Shown here: piece after piece, positions 17,363-27,092 of the stretch | Position numbering within the stretch: position 1 is the stretch's first letter | How the letters are laid out: each line of letters starts with the position of its first letter | Source of the DNA: Cesiribacter sp. SM1 | GTDB taxonomy: Bacteria > Bacteroidota > Bacteroidia > Cytophagales > Cyclobacteriaceae | Assembly: GCF_020178975.1 (NCBI RefSeq) | Contig: NZ_JAHXBU010000094.1 | Coordinates: 1 to 64,000, forward strand | Reading direction: 5' to 3' | DNA length: 64,000 bases | Program-made: the position numbers and the translations under genes | Notes under the pieces: model-generated | The model's database searches: none | Seen by the model: only the letters and a program-made list of their open reading frames with translations | What the model was told of the DNA's origin: nothing

Positions 17363-18437
17363 CGTATTGAAATTTATTTTCTAAGATCTTTAAGAAAGAT
17401 TGTGCAGACTCTTTCCAGCTAAAGCGAGCATGCTGGTAATTGGCTTCCTCAACAAGCCTAATACGCAAATCAGCATCGGTGATTCCCTTTCTTAGTCCTT
17501 CGGCTATAGACTTTGGATTCATTGGATCAACAAATATAGCAGCCTTTGCACATACTTCGTGAAAAACTGCCAGATCGGAAGTTACAACCGGCACTCCAAA
17601 GGCCATCGCCTCTAGATTAGGAATGCCAAAGCCTTCATACAAAGATGGATAAGCAAACAAACGTGCATGCCTGTAGTAGTCAGCCAACTCAGTATCGGAG
17701 ACCCTGCCAATAAACTTTATCCGCTTGTCCTCCTCAATGCCGGGAACTGTGTTGCTAAATGAAAATAATTTATTGCCACCACCTACAACATATAGTTGTA
17801 AATTAGATATTGGTAGGGCCTGAAAAGCCTGTATAAGCCTTAGCAAATTTTTTCTTGGGTCCAGCGACCCTACTGTCAGGATATAAGCCTCTCGTTCATG
17901 CTGATGAACGTTTTTGGGAGATTGCAGCAGGTGATCTGCAACGCCATTATAAACAACAGAAATTTTAGACTCGCTAACCTTTAACACTGCAGCAATTTCT
18001 TGCCGCATTGCATGACTTACCGTGATAATGTGCTGTGAATTCTTTGCTATTCTGGGAATTAAAAATTTGTAATAATTTCTGAATACAAAAGAAAACCAGG
18101 CCGGGAAGTGCAGAAAAGCTAGATCATGAATTGTTACAACCTGGTTTTCATAAAAAAGAGGTGCTGTATTGGTAAGATTTACCAATAGTGGAGAACCCTT
18201 TTTCTTTAAAAATGCTGTTAACTCCAGCTGCTCCCATGCATGTCCTTTTAGCTTTCCAATCTTTTTAACTGCCAAGCCATGGTTATCATCTACAGTGTTT
18301 GGAACCAATATCTGAAATTGAATATCTGTTTGACGGATGGCTTGCTTTAGTATTTCCAGCGCAAAACGCTGTACGCCAGTAATAGCCTGAGTTAAAAAGC
18401 GGCCGTTAATGTATACTGTTTTCCTGCTGGCTTTCAT
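17346..18437 (-). CDS. Glycosyltransferase family 4
   Basis: A 363-residue GT-B glycosyltransferase. Near the N-terminus is GRFLTQAITGVQRFA, typical of mannosyltransferases of the MtfB/WbpY type. VSHAMRQEI and the LTVGSLDPRKNL donor-domain motif follow, then the E-x7-E motif in YEGFGIPNLEAMAFGVP. It overlaps both neighbours (17 bases downstream, 32 bases upstream), which indicates tight co-translation. The sugar added is unknown. Confidence 0.91.
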   Translation of the reverse strand: MKASRKTVYINGRFLTQAITGVQRFALEILKQAIRQTDIQFQILVPNTVDDNHGLAVKKIGKLKGHAWEQLELTAFLKKKGSPLLVNLTNTAPLFYENQVVTIHDLAFLHFPAWFSFVFRNYYKFLIPRIAKNSQHIITVSHAMRQEIAAVLKVSESKISVVYNGVADHLLQSPKNVHQHEREAYILTVGSLDPRKNLLRLIQAFQALPISNLQLYVVGGGNKLFSFSNTVPGIEEDKRIKFIGRVSDTELADYYRHARLFAYPSLYEGFGIPNLEAMAFGVPVVTSDLAVFHEVCAKAAIFVDPMNPKSIAEGLRKGITDADLRIRLVEEANYQHARFSWKESAQSFLKILENKFQYVAENI

Positions 18438-19677
18438 AATTATAATCGAGTTTTAACTGGTTATAGGCCAGTCCGAGAAAAAGCCAGATTACCAAGTAAG
18501 AGTACTCTGGAACAGCTATCATCATTGATAGATACAAGAAGACAAGACTGTACCTTAAGGCACTTTGCCTTTTGCCATTTCTAAGTTTGAACACAGGGTA
18601 GAGGAATGCAAACGTAAATGTAAAAAAACCCAAATACCCACTATTAACCAGAATGGTTGTAAAAAAATCTGTTGATCGTACTGTGCCAAAGCCAACTCCC
18701 GTAAGCTGTACAAAAAAAGGCAGCTGCACAAAAAAACTAAAATGGTTAATAAAGAATGTGCTCCTTTCTGCCCCGGATGCATTCTTTGCCGTTAATTTTT
18801 GCCACACAACTTCTTCAAATAACTCAATAAGTGTAGGCAGAAAAAGAATGAACAGCACGACAGCGCCAAAAAGACTAAAGAAAACCAGTTTGTCTCTTAT
18901 GCCCCTTTGCAGGAATCGCCCTGTCAATAGTATGGCAAGTCCCAGGTAGAACGTCGTAGAGAAAGAAAGAACAAGAGAAATCAAAATTGCATAGGCAATT
19001 TTCGTTTTGCCAGAGAAATAAGCATAAATAAAGACAGGGAAAACTGTTAGGGCATACATAGAAGGCTCGCCAGTAAGACTCTTGAACCTTTGTAATACTA
19101 TTCCACCAAAACTTATAGACTGCAGTAAACTTCCAGACCCATCTTCTCCAAATACTCTGTTTGATAAGAAATCGCCATATGTACCCGTTAGGACAAAGTA
19201 AATCTCTTCATAGAATCCGTATATCAAAAGCAGCACAGCGCCTGCATATAAATAACTATCATGAAAATCTGACTGATAATATACATATACGTACACAAAA
19301 GCTAGCAGGCAAACAAACAAGTACAAATGCTGAGTAAAAAAGCTACTCCGCAGAAAAAATCCTTTATCCTGACTTATCAAGATCAGATTTTCTGATGAAG
19401 GGAACCGATGTTCAAAAAGTAAAACATTCAGCTGAGATAACAGAGCCAAAATAAATACTATACTTAGAGCTAGGCAAAGCCTAGTTATGTATACACTGGA
19501 TTTGTAGCGTGAAAAAATTATAGCTAAAGGAAGAGATAAAAACGTTAGAAGATATGCAGGCGTAGTTCCTTTTACTGATGGAAAAACGACTATTGATGTC
19601 ACAAAGAACAATAATAACCAAAAAGCCAGATAGCTTTCGGTCAATCTGTTTCGCCTCAACAATAGTGGAACATCCAT
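18406..19677 (-). CDS. Polysaccharide polymerase-like membrane protein (Wzy candidate)
   Basis: A 423-residue hydrophobic protein with about 11-12 predicted membrane helices and no strong family motif visible. Its length, topology and position between glycosyltransferases fit an O-antigen polymerase (Wzy), a family known for weak sequence conservation. The ligase-like protein at 16118 is the other candidate, so one probably polymerises and the other ligates, or the pair is redundant. It overlaps the next glycosyltransferase gene by 32 bases. Confidence 0.65.
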   Translation of the reverse strand: MDVPLLLRRNRLTESYLAFWLLLFFVTSIVVFPSVKGTTPAYLLTFLSLPLAIIFSRYKSSVYITRLCLALSIVFILALLSQLNVLLFEHRFPSSENLILISQDKGFFLRSSFFTQHLYLFVCLLAFVYVYVYYQSDFHDSYLYAGAVLLLIYGFYEEIYFVLTGTYGDFLSNRVFGEDGSGSLLQSISFGGIVLQRFKSLTGEPSMYALTVFPVFIYAYFSGKTKIAYAILISLVLSFSTTFYLGLAILLTGRFLQRGIRDKLVFFSLFGAVVLFILFLPTLIELFEEVVWQKLTAKNASGAERSTFFINHFSFFVQLPFFVQLTGVGFGTVRSTDFFTTILVNSGYLGFFTFTFAFLYPVFKLRNGKRQSALRYSLVFLYLSMMIAVPEYSYLVIWLFLGLAYNQLKLDYNYESQQENSIH

Positions 19678-19768
19678 ATAGAGAATATAATATATTAATT
19701 ACAGTTTCAGAATGAGTGAACCAACTTAGGGAACACTTTCTAAAAATTGTACAGCAGCAAAACCACCC

Positions 19769-20827
19769 TTATCTTTTCAAGAGAGGATCTTCTTGCTGAT
19801 AAGGTCGGGAAGGATTGAACAACATTTTCATAATCATACCAACTCGCTTCAACTCCTTTCTTTTGATTCTGTTGGCAATAACTATCAGAAAGCTTAATTG
19901 AGTAAGAGGAAGGTACTGTGGATAATACTTTCTGGTAAAAAGGAGCCTATTGCGAAGAGCGTAGTAATCAGCTAGTTCAGACTTTTTTTTCTTATAATCA
20001 ATAGCATTATTGATGGTTGCTCCCTCCTTATGATAGACCAACGATGTGGGGCAGTAATCAATATAATAGTGGTACTTTTTAGCAACAGTTGCCCAGTCTA
20101 TCTCCTCAAAATAAAGAAAATAGTCTTCCGACATCAGCCCTACCTCTTCCAGAAAATGTCTTGACACGAACATAGAAGCACCTATAACGTAATCTATCTC
20201 CATATGCTCCTTTGCCGCTAAAGCTTTGACTGGGAGTCCCTGTCCCTGATGGCCAGTAACTGCAAAATACTTATTGAACTTGCCACCTACTCCCTGCACT
20301 AGCTCAGGTGTATCGTAGTACAAAAGCGCAGAACCTAATATTCCCAGCTTTTTGTTTCCCTCTGTATTTGCTTCTGCATAGTAATTTACCAAAGCCTTTA
20401 GGGCATCGGAGTCAACAACAGTATCATTATTCAGTATCCAAGCAAAGCCAAAATCATCTCTTTGCATTACATATCTTAGACCAATATTATTACCTGCAGC
20501 AAAGCCTTGGTTGCTGTTAGCTTTAATCAGGGTTAGCTTATTTGAACCATCTCCTTCTGCACTTTCAATCTCATGTTCCATTAAAACCTTGATATTAATA
20601 GGCTTTTTTATATAAGGCTGCAATATACCTTCAAACAATGTTTTAATGGAATCTATCTTCCCATTTGCCCAGTTCAATATGTACTCAATAGAATCGTTCG
20701 TATCCGAATTATCAACAACAATTATCTCAAAATTGGAATAATTCAATTTCAGGCAGCTCTCTAAACATTCTACTGTATCGAGGTGGCCTTTATAATTGAG
20801 CACGATTATGTAAACTTTATCTTTCAA
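19769..20827 (-). CDS. Glycosyltransferase family 2, rhamnosyltransferase-like
   Basis: A 352-residue GT-A enzyme with the opening VYIIVLNYKGHLDT, EIIVVDNSDTNDS and NQGFAAGNNIG motifs of the WbbL/RfbF rhamnosyltransferase group, then WILNNDTVVD (metal-binding D-x-D equivalent) and DYFLYFEEIDWA. A 30-residue insertion (about 55-90) splits the usual N-terminal motif spacing. The start is TTG at 20827, 3 bases after the preceding gene's stop. Rhamnose specificity is only suggested. Confidence 0.87.
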   Translation of the reverse strand: MKDKVYIIVLNYKGHLDTVECLESCLKLNYSNFEIIVVDNSDTNDSIEYILNWANGKIDSIKTLFEGILQPYIKKPINIKVLMEHEIESAEGDGSNKLTLIKANSNQGFAAGNNIGLRYVMQRDDFGFAWILNNDTVVDSDALKALVNYYAEANTEGNKKLGILGSALLYYDTPELVQGVGGKFNKYFAVTGHQGQGLPVKALAAKEHMEIDYVIGASMFVSRHFLEEVGLMSEDYFLYFEEIDWATVAKKYHYYIDYCPTSLVYHKEGATINNAIDYKKKKSELADYYALRNRLLFTRKYYPQYLPLTQLSFLIVIANRIKRKELKRVGMIMKMLFNPSRPYQQEDPLLKR

Positions 20828-20830
20828 TTT

Positions 20831-21781
20831 TTACTTAAGTTTCGCTATCATCTTAAGAAGTATAAAATTTAAAAGGCCTCTGTTAGAGCACAATAGTGAT
20901 CGCTCAGTCCTGGTGAAGGGCATTTTGCCAACATACCTGCTTAACTCCTGCTTATCAGTTTTATAATATGCAACGAGGCTGATAAAGGCCTTTTTAAATT
21001 TTCTATCAAATAATCCGTTCAGGTCACTATCAGAACTAAAAAACACTTTGTGTTTTTTGTATAGAACAACTAATGCAGTAAGCATTTTTACGCCATTATT
21101 AGTCATACTTGATCCATGAAGGCGTATGTAGGTAATGGCATTTGCATCGTCTGAATAGTAAAAATGAAAATTATTTTCTGCAGCCCTCATCCAAAGATCC
21201 CAATCTTCATATGACTTCAACTCAATATCAAAAAAGCCTGTTTTATCGAACAGAGATCTCCTAACCAAAGGAGCGCTAACCACCATAATATTACCCCTGA
21301 TTAACTGCCGCAGAACTTTTCTTCCCCGACCCGAAACCTTAGGCATCCATTCCCTGCCTTTTTTTTGAAAATCTTTATAGAAAACAGCCGGATGTTCCGT
21401 ATCAAAATAAAGTGCCCTGCAGTACACAATATCTGTTTTTTCAGATGCAGCAAATACTGCAGCCTGGCTCGCTAGCTTTTCTTTAGAGAGCAGATCGTCC
21501 GCATCAAGAAACTGAATGAATTCGCCTTTACTTTTTAGTATTCCTGTATTTCTTGCTGCTGATAGTCCTTGATTAGTCTGATGAAAATACTTTACTCTTG
21601 GATCCTTCTTCTCTAACTCTTCTGCAACTTCTCTGGTACTATCCTGTGATCCATCATCTATGATCAGGCACTCAAAATTTTGGTATGTCTGATCAAGAAC
21701 AGAATTAACAGTTTCCTCCAAAAAGTGACTGTAATTGTAGCATGGTATAATTACAGATATCAATGCTTGGTTTTTCATCAT
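20831..21781 (-). CDS. Glycosyltransferase family 2
   Basis: A 316-residue inverting-type GT-A enzyme. It shows ISVIIPCYNYSHFLEE at the N-terminus, CLIIDDGSQDST for nucleotide-sugar binding, QGLSAARNTG, and the metal-binding FLDADD (about 92-97). ELKSYEDWDLWMRA is the catalytic-base region common in GT2. The start has two adjacent ATG codons. It probably adds one residue of the repeat unit. Confidence 0.9.
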   Translation of the reverse strand: MMKNQALISVIIPCYNYSHFLEETVNSVLDQTYQNFECLIIDDGSQDSTREVAEELEKKDPRVKYFHQTNQGLSAARNTGILKSKGEFIQFLDADDLLSKEKLASQAAVFAASEKTDIVYCRALYFDTEHPAVFYKDFQKKGREWMPKVSGRGRKVLRQLIRGNIMVVSAPLVRRSLFDKTGFFDIELKSYEDWDLWMRAAENNFHFYYSDDANAITYIRLHGSSMTNNGVKMLTALVVLYKKHKVFFSSDSDLNGLFDRKFKKAFISLVAYYKTDKQELSRYVGKMPFTRTERSLLCSNRGLLNFILLKMIAKLK

Positions 21782-21890
21782 TTATTTTCTCACTGTGCAG
21801 CAGCATTCATTCTGAGAAGCATCAAGAGATTTTCTTTTCTGTGTCAGTACAAAACACAATCTACTATGGCTACGGCATCAAACCCTAAAT

Positions 21891-22838
21891 TTACCAACTA
21901 TAGCTCTTCAGTTTTATATTCCGATATGCTTTGATTGGTACTCCGGTTAGTTTATCTAACAATTTCATGGCTTTTGTATTTTTATTTAGTCCTAGAGCAT
22001 TAAAAGCCTTCATTCTTTTAAAATCATATGTATAAAGAAGTCTTTCAATATGAGGCAGGTTAGGATAAATGTAGTAGATATATATATCCTCTAACTTTTG
22101 ATCATAGGCTGTAAAGAGCTTCCTCTTATTTTGTGGCAGGGATACAGATTCATTGTGTAGCCTGTATTTTACTGTTGCTTTGTTCAGATAGTATATCTTG
22201 TAACCTGCTGATGTGATCTTTATCCACATTGGCCAGTCTTCCACCATAGGAATTCTCTCATCAAACCCGTTCATTTTCTCCAGTAAGGACTTTTGCATGA
22301 ACACCGATGGTGCAACAACATAATTTCTTCTTAATAAGAGCTCAAACTGCTTTGAGGCTGTTATATCGGGCATGTTGAAAACAAAGTGATCAATTTTAGA
22401 TTCCTGAAAAAAACATTCCTCTTTAAAGTAATTCTGGTAGATCAACTTTTTTGAACAAACAATCTGTGCTCCTGGATTAGCTGATATGAACGTAAGATTG
22501 GCTGCAATACATTCAGATAGAAGAGCATCATCTCCAGCTATGAATTTTAACCACTCTCCGTCGGCAGCTTTGAGGCCTCTGTTCAAATTTGAGGTAACTC
22601 CTGTATTTTTTGTAACAGTAATCACTTCTGTTCTTACAAACCTATCTTTATTTTCAGAAATCCATTTTCTACAAACTTCTACTGTATTATCCACCGAACA
22701 GTCATCACAGATAATTAACTCAATCTTCTGGTAAGTCTGTGACTTTGCACTCTCAAGTGTATCCAGCACAAACTTGGCTGAATTATATGTAACGATCACA
22801 ATAGAAACTAAAGGACTCTCTGAATGAAAACTACTCAT
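21891..22838 (-). CDS. Glycosyltransferase family 2
   Basis: A 315-residue GT-A glycosyltransferase. It shows VSIVIVTYNSAKFVLDTLES, IICDDCSVDNTVEV, GVTSNLNRGL and FIAGDDAL (D-x-D-like). MVEDWPMWIKI is the usual catalytic-base region. It has 109 bases of non-coding spacer before the next gene (20831-21781), where no promoter motif is obvious. Confidence 0.89.
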   Translation of the reverse strand: MSSFHSESPLVSIVIVTYNSAKFVLDTLESAKSQTYQKIELIICDDCSVDNTVEVCRKWISENKDRFVRTEVITVTKNTGVTSNLNRGLKAADGEWLKFIAGDDALLSECIAANLTFISANPGAQIVCSKKLIYQNYFKEECFFQESKIDHFVFNMPDITASKQFELLLRRNYVVAPSVFMQKSLLEKMNGFDERIPMVEDWPMWIKITSAGYKIYYLNKATVKYRLHNESVSLPQNKRKLFTAYDQKLEDIYIYYIYPNLPHIERLLYTYDFKRMKAFNALGLNKNTKAMKLLDKLTGVPIKAYRNIKLKSYSW

Positions 22839-22849
22839 ACCGGAGATAA

Positions 22850-24412
22850 TTATTTTTTAAAGAACCTGTTCCTGATATTTTCCAATATTGCCATCAGGCC
22901 TAAACGTTTGTTTAACTCCTGATAAGCATGAACTACAGACACAACAATGAGGCATAAGCCTACCATATAGGAGTATGGTTGTTCCAAAACTTTAACAGCC
23001 AGAAAGCAGCTAATTGCCAGAATTAATTGTATACCAAAGAGTTTGTAAAAGTGGAACTCAAAATTAAATTGATATCTAGCCCTTGCTAATAAGTATACTT
23101 GCAGCAGGTACACCACGTATGTCAGCAAAAATGAGACTCCCAGTCCGGTGAGGCCACCTAACTGATACCCTATTAGATTAAACCCCAATAGATATATATT
23201 AGTAACAAGTTCGCTGAAGAAAAACAGTTTACTGTCTCCCTTAGCCAAAAACATAAATGCTATTGCCCAACTTGCTGCTTTAAATAGCATTCCTACAGCA
23301 GCCCACTGTATCATGGGAGTGATCTCAACAAACTTTTTTGAATAAAGGAAAATTACAATCCAGTCAACGAACACCAGGAAGAACAGAATAATTGGCGCCA
23401 TTATAAGTAATGCAATTTCTCCCTGCTGATTGATTATGCTGGCAGCCTGCTTATTATCATGCGCCACACCAGACAGTCGCGGGTAATAATCTGTTGCCAT
23501 GGCGGCAAATATCATTCCTACATAAGTGTTTATAATTTGAAAACCTGAATTGTACAGTCCTACATCTTCAACCCCTCCCTGATTACTAATGAATATGCGT
23601 ACAATATAACTTACCAGCGTAGTAACCAAGCCACTGATACTAAGGAAGAAGCCTAGCTTTAGCATACCCCTGCCCTCTAAAACAGTTCTTAGCTTACTAA
23701 CCTTTACTCGCTGTATCTTAACTTTTCCAGCAAAAAAGTGCGCAATTGTTAGGGATGCGGCAGAACTTAGAATCAAAGCAGGAACAACACCATCAATTCC
23801 GAAGAAATAATATAGAGGTAGTGTAGTAAACAAGGACAAAACATTGCCATATACATTTGCTCTGGCCAGGTAGTTTAGATGTCGCATTCCCTGCAGCACT
23901 ACCAGTTGGCTGTTGGTTAGCTGATTGAACAGGAGTGTAACCGAAATCCAGGCAAATGCCGAGGTATATTCACTATTGCCAAAGGTTAGTTTACTAAGCC
24001 ATGGCGACGATGCTATCATCAGCAGTGTAGCAAATAAGCCAGTAATCCACACCCATCTGCGGAAAACAGTAACCACTACACCACTTCTATGAAGATCATT
24101 TGTACTATGAGCTGCTGCAACATCCTTCACAGCACTCGTACTTAACCCAAAGCTGGCAAAACTATTGATCAGATCAACGGCTGAGGTAAGTAACCCTACC
24201 ACTCCAATACCGGCCGGACCGAGCAGTATTGCAATTACTTTAGAACGTGTAATTGATATCAATATATTGAATGCCTGTACCCCCCCGAACAGAGAAGTGG
24301 CTTTCATGATCTGGCGATAAGAAGATTGCTTCTCTAACTCTGCTACAATATGTTCCTCAGGTTCCTTAGAACTTACTTCACCCTCTGAAAAGCGATCAAC
24401 TTTTGATAGCAC
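22850..24412 (-). CDS. wzx: O-antigen/polysaccharide flippase (Wzx)
   Basis: A 520-residue protein with about 12-14 membrane helices and the Polysacc_synt/MATE-like fold that moves lipid-linked repeat units to the periplasmic face. A charged, soluble N-terminal 40 residues precedes the first helix, with RSKVIAILLGPAGIGVVGL near residues 57-75, a hallmark of O-antigen translocases. The start is GTG at 24412, 9 bases after the aminotransferase stop. Its presence makes this a Wzx/Wzy pathway rather than an ABC-transporter pathway. Confidence 0.9.
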   Translation of the reverse strand: MLSKVDRFSEGEVSSKEPEEHIVAELEKQSSYRQIMKATSLFGGVQAFNILISITRSKVIAILLGPAGIGVVGLLTSAVDLINSFASFGLSTSAVKDVAAAHSTNDLHRSGVVVTVFRRWVWITGLFATLLMIASSPWLSKLTFGNSEYTSAFAWISVTLLFNQLTNSQLVVLQGMRHLNYLARANVYGNVLSLFTTLPLYYFFGIDGVVPALILSSAASLTIAHFFAGKVKIQRVKVSKLRTVLEGRGMLKLGFFLSISGLVTTLVSYIVRIFISNQGGVEDVGLYNSGFQIINTYVGMIFAAMATDYYPRLSGVAHDNKQAASIINQQGEIALLIMAPIILFFLVFVDWIVIFLYSKKFVEITPMIQWAAVGMLFKAASWAIAFMFLAKGDSKLFFFSELVTNIYLLGFNLIGYQLGGLTGLGVSFLLTYVVYLLQVYLLARARYQFNFEFHFYKLFGIQLILAISCFLAVKVLEQPYSYMVGLCLIVVSVVHAYQELNKRLGLMAILENIRNRFFKK

Positions 24413-24421
24413 AATAATATA

Positions 24422-25528
24422 TTATTTATTAACAAACCCATTCACCACCTCTATAACTCTTGCCACCTCTTCATCCTCCATTACCGGACTAATTGGCAGA
24501 CTTAACACTTCATTATGAATTTTTTCAGTTATCGGAAAAGATAAATTATTTAAGGCTGAATATGCCTGTTGCTTATGAGGAGGTATTGGGTAATGGATTA
24601 ATGTTTGTATGCCATTGCTGGTCAGGTACTCCTGTAATCTGGCCCTATTTGCACATCTTACTACAAATAAGTGCCACACATGTTTCTCCTCCTCTTCCAC
24701 AAAAGGCAGTACAATTTCCGAATTAATGATACTCTTACGATACGCAGCTGCTATGGTCTGTCTTCTTTTTGTATCAGCATCAAGATATTTAAGCTTTACA
24801 CTGAGCACTGCCGCCTGAATTTCATCTAGCCGGCTGTTTAGGCCCAGGTACTCATTTACATATTTTATCTTAGAACCATAATTAGCCAATGTTCTCACTA
24901 ATTCCGCTAGAGAGGCGTCGTTAGTGGTTACAGCACCGGCATCTCCCAATGCTCCTAAATTTTTACCTGGATAAAAACTGGTACCTGCAGCATCTCCCAA
25001 AGAGCCAGTTGGCTTCCCTTTATAGAGGGCTCCTTGTGCTTGTGCATTATCTTCAATCAGTTTTAAGCCATACCTGTCACAAACAGCCTGGATCTTATCA
25101 TTGTAGGCACATTGTCCGTACAGGTGGACAATCATGATGGCCTTTGTTTTTGAGGTAATTACTTCCTCTATCTTTTCAGGATCAATATTATAAGTTCTTA
25201 GATCTGGTTCCACTAAAACAGGGGTCAACTTGTTTTCAGAAATTGCAAGCAGAGATGCTATATATGTATTAGCAGGTACAATTACTTCATCGCCCTCCTG
25301 CATCACCCCTAACTCAATATAAGCTCGTAGAATAAGGCGCAAAGCATCCAATCCATTTGCAACTCCTATTGTATGCTGCACATTGCAGTAATCAGAAAAA
25401 CTATTTTCAAATTCTTTTACTTCATTTCCTAATAAATACCAACCCGAGTTAATTACTCTGTTAACTGCCTCTTTTATTTCTTCACTATTTTTTTCGGTAA
25501 TCTTCTGAAGATCTAAGAACTTGATCAT
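24422..25528 (-). CDS. DegT/DnrJ/EryC1 sugar aminotransferase (FdtB/QdtB-like)
   Basis: A 368-residue PLP enzyme that transaminates a dTDP-keto-6-deoxyhexose. Diagnostic parts are [32 protein letters not shown] (PLP-contacting Asp) and [13 protein letters not shown] with the Schiff-base lysine at K189. The N-terminus and general layout resemble FdtB/QdtB, which act on the 3-keto products of FdtA/QdtA; those partners are encoded three genes upstream. The expected product is dTDP-3-amino-3,6-dideoxy-hexose (Fuc3N or Qui3N). Confidence 0.91.
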   Translation of the reverse strand: MIKFLDLQKITEKNSEEIKEAVNRVINSGWYLLGNEVKEFENSFSDYCNVQHTIGVANGLDALRLILRAYIELGVMQEGDEVIVPANTYIASLLAISENKLTPVLVEPDLRTYNIDPEKIEEVITSKTKAIMIVHLYGQCAYNDKIQAVCDRYGLKLIEDNAQAQGALYKGKPTGSLGDAAGTSFYPGKNLGALGDAGAVTTNDASLAELVRTLANYGSKIKYVNEYLGLNSRLDEIQAAVLSVKLKYLDADTKRRQTIAAAYRKSIINSEIVLPFVEEEEKHVWHLFVVRCANRARLQEYLTSNGIQTLIHYPIPPHKQQAYSALNNLSFPITEKIHNEVLSLPISPVMEDEEVARVIEVVNGFVNK

Positions 25529-25573
25529 ATAGATTTATAAAATAACCTTAATAAAATGATGTACAGAACCTAA

Positions 25574-26266
25574 TTAGCTCTTGGAATTACAGTAAAGGGG
25601 TCTCTTGCTGTTAGTATGTAGTTGGTCAAACTCTTCAGTAATTGAAAGAATTTTATCGCTTTTGGGGGCAACCCCAGTTAATACATAAGCATTGATTTCT
25701 TCTGTATATTCAGTAAAGCCGAATTTCTCAATTGCATAATGATTTACTCTTGGGGGCTTACCATTAACATAAATAGTGAATGGCTTAACATTTTTTGTTA
25801 ATGCACTCCCCATCCCAATCATAGAAAATTGACCAACCACCGAATACTGATGAATTGATGTATGCATAGCAATATTTGCTCCATTCAAAATAGTTGTAAT
25901 ACCCGCCAACACACACATAGGGGTAATTACTACATTATCATGAATCACAGCATCATGGGGAATATGCACACTTTGCATAAGAAAAACATTATCACCAATC
26001 TTAGTAATATCTTTGTAACAAGGTTTCTGTACAGCAGTGAACTCCCTTATTATATTGTTACTTCCTATCTCAATATAACAGTCTGATGAATCATAACGAG
26101 GATTTCTCGTATCCTGTCCGGGGGAACCAATCACTACGTGAGGTCCGATGATGTTATTATTGCCTATTTTAAGGGGGCCTATCAAGATCGAATAAGGTAG
26201 GATTTCGTTATTGTCGCCTAATTCGACATCCCCTTCTATGATTACAGTTGGATGTATATTATTCAT
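25574..26266 (-). CDS. LpxA-like hexapeptide acyltransferase
   Basis: A 230-residue left-handed beta-helix acyltransferase. Many hexapeptide steps are visible (IEGDVELGDNN, IGPLKIGNNN, VITPMCVLAG). HIPHDAVI matches the HIAHD-type catalytic-histidine region of LpxA. The C-terminal part (VNGKPPRVNHY, then a helical end) is also LpxA-like rather than FdtC/QdtC-like. In this context it should N-acylate the 3-amino sugar. LpxA relatives often use (R)-3-hydroxyacyl donors, which agrees with the MaoC-type hydratase encoded next door. It is too short and too closely linked to sugar genes to be the lipid A LpxA itself. Confidence 0.82.
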   Translation of the reverse strand: MNNIHPTVIIEGDVELGDNNEILPYSILIGPLKIGNNNIIGPHVVIGSPGQDTRNPRYDSSDCYIEIGSNNIIREFTAVQKPCYKDITKIGDNVFLMQSVHIPHDAVIHDNVVITPMCVLAGITTILNGANIAMHTSIHQYSVVGQFSMIGMGSALTKNVKPFTIYVNGKPPRVNHYAIEKFGFTEYTEEINAYVLTGVAPKSDKILSITEEFDQLHTNSKRPLYCNSKS

Positions 26267-26276
26267 TCTTAGGTTT

Positions 26277-26666
26277 CTATTTCTTTAAGATCAATGCTGC
26301 ACCATCAACAACTAGTTCATTATTCTGATTAACACACTGAGTTATCAGCCTATAGGTATTTTCTTTCGGTATTTCTACAATCTCTACCACTGCTGTTATT
26401 GTATCACCTATAAAAACCGGCTTCAGAAAAGCAACATCCTGCTTTAAATATATTGAACCTGGGCCTGGTAGCTTATTTGCAATAACCGCACTAATAAATG
26501 AGGCATACAGCATACCATGACTGACACGACTTTTGAAAATAGTTGTCTTGGCATACTCTTCGTCCAGATGTACAGGATTCATATCCATTGAAAGATCTGC
26601 AAATAATTCAATATCAGCAGAGGTAATGACCTTGGATAATTGCGCTTTTTGCCCTACTTGAAGCAT
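26277..26666 (-). CDS. MaoC-like (R)-specific enoyl-CoA hydratase
   Basis: A 129-residue single hot-dog domain. The catalytic D-x-N-P-x-H motif is complete (D28, N30, H33), with the spacing of PhaJ-type (R)-hydratases, and SRVSHGMLYASFIS follows as the usual hot helix. Such enzymes convert trans-2-enoyl-CoA to (R)-3-hydroxyacyl-CoA. The gene lies between an FdtA-like isomerase (no gap) and the LpxA-like acyltransferase (10 bases). It most likely supplies the acyl donor for the amino sugar; that role is inference. Confidence 0.84.
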   Translation of the reverse strand: MLQVGQKAQLSKVITSADIELFADLSMDMNPVHLDEEYAKTTIFKSRVSHGMLYASFISAVIANKLPGPGSIYLKQDVAFLKPVFIGDTITAVVEIVEIPKENTYRLITQCVNQNNELVVDGAALILKK

Positions 26667-27092
26667 TTATGATTGTCCCCCTGTTTTGTATTTCTCAAAT
26701 TCTAAATAATCTCTTATGTAATCTCCTTCGTCGTAAACCTGTGAGGCAAGCACTAAGCATATACTGCCAGAGGAGAAGTTATCTAACTCTCTCCACAAAC
26801 CAGCCGGCATATACAAGCCCATATAAGGCCTTGATAAATGGAAAGTCCTTTTAACCCTGCCATCATTTAATATAATGTCAAAGCTTCCACTTGCCGCTAT
26901 GATTAACTGTTCAAGCTCTTTATGGCCATGGCCTCCTCTGGCTTCACCGCCTGGTACATCATATAGGTAATAAACCCTTTTCACCTGAAATGGAATTTCC
27001 TGATTGTTGTTAACAGCGGTAATGTTCCCGGCAGGATTGTAAAGGCGCGGTAATTGTAACTTGGTACAATCGAAAACAGTTGTGTCTTTCAT
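26667..27092 (-). CDS. FdtA/QdtA-like dTDP-4-keto-6-deoxyglucose 3,4-ketoisomerase
   Basis: A 141-residue cupin-fold isomerase (WxcM-like C-terminal family) that turns dTDP-4-keto-6-deoxyglucose into the 3-keto isomer. The active-site segment reads RGGHGHKELEQ with both histidines (H55, H57) kept, and the downstream LSRPYMGLYMPAGLWRE block is intact. The start ATG overlaps the stop of the upstream paralogue (ATGA). Together with the DegT enzyme it completes the first steps to a 3-amino sugar. FdtA (galacto) versus QdtA (gluco) outcome cannot be told by eye. Confidence 0.87.
   Translation of the reverse strand: MKDTTVFDCTKLQLPRLYNPAGNITAVNNNQEIPFQVKRVYYLYDVPGGEARGGHGHKELEQLIIAASGSFDIILNDGRVKRTFHLSRPYMGLYMPAGLWRELDNFSSGSICLVLASQVYDEGDYIRDYLEFEKYKTGGQS

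Noticed and set aside
25574-26266. The LpxA-like gene as the lipid A enzyme LpxA
   Set aside because: It is embedded in a sugar-modification module, is shorter than usual LpxA, and no lpx genes are adjacent.
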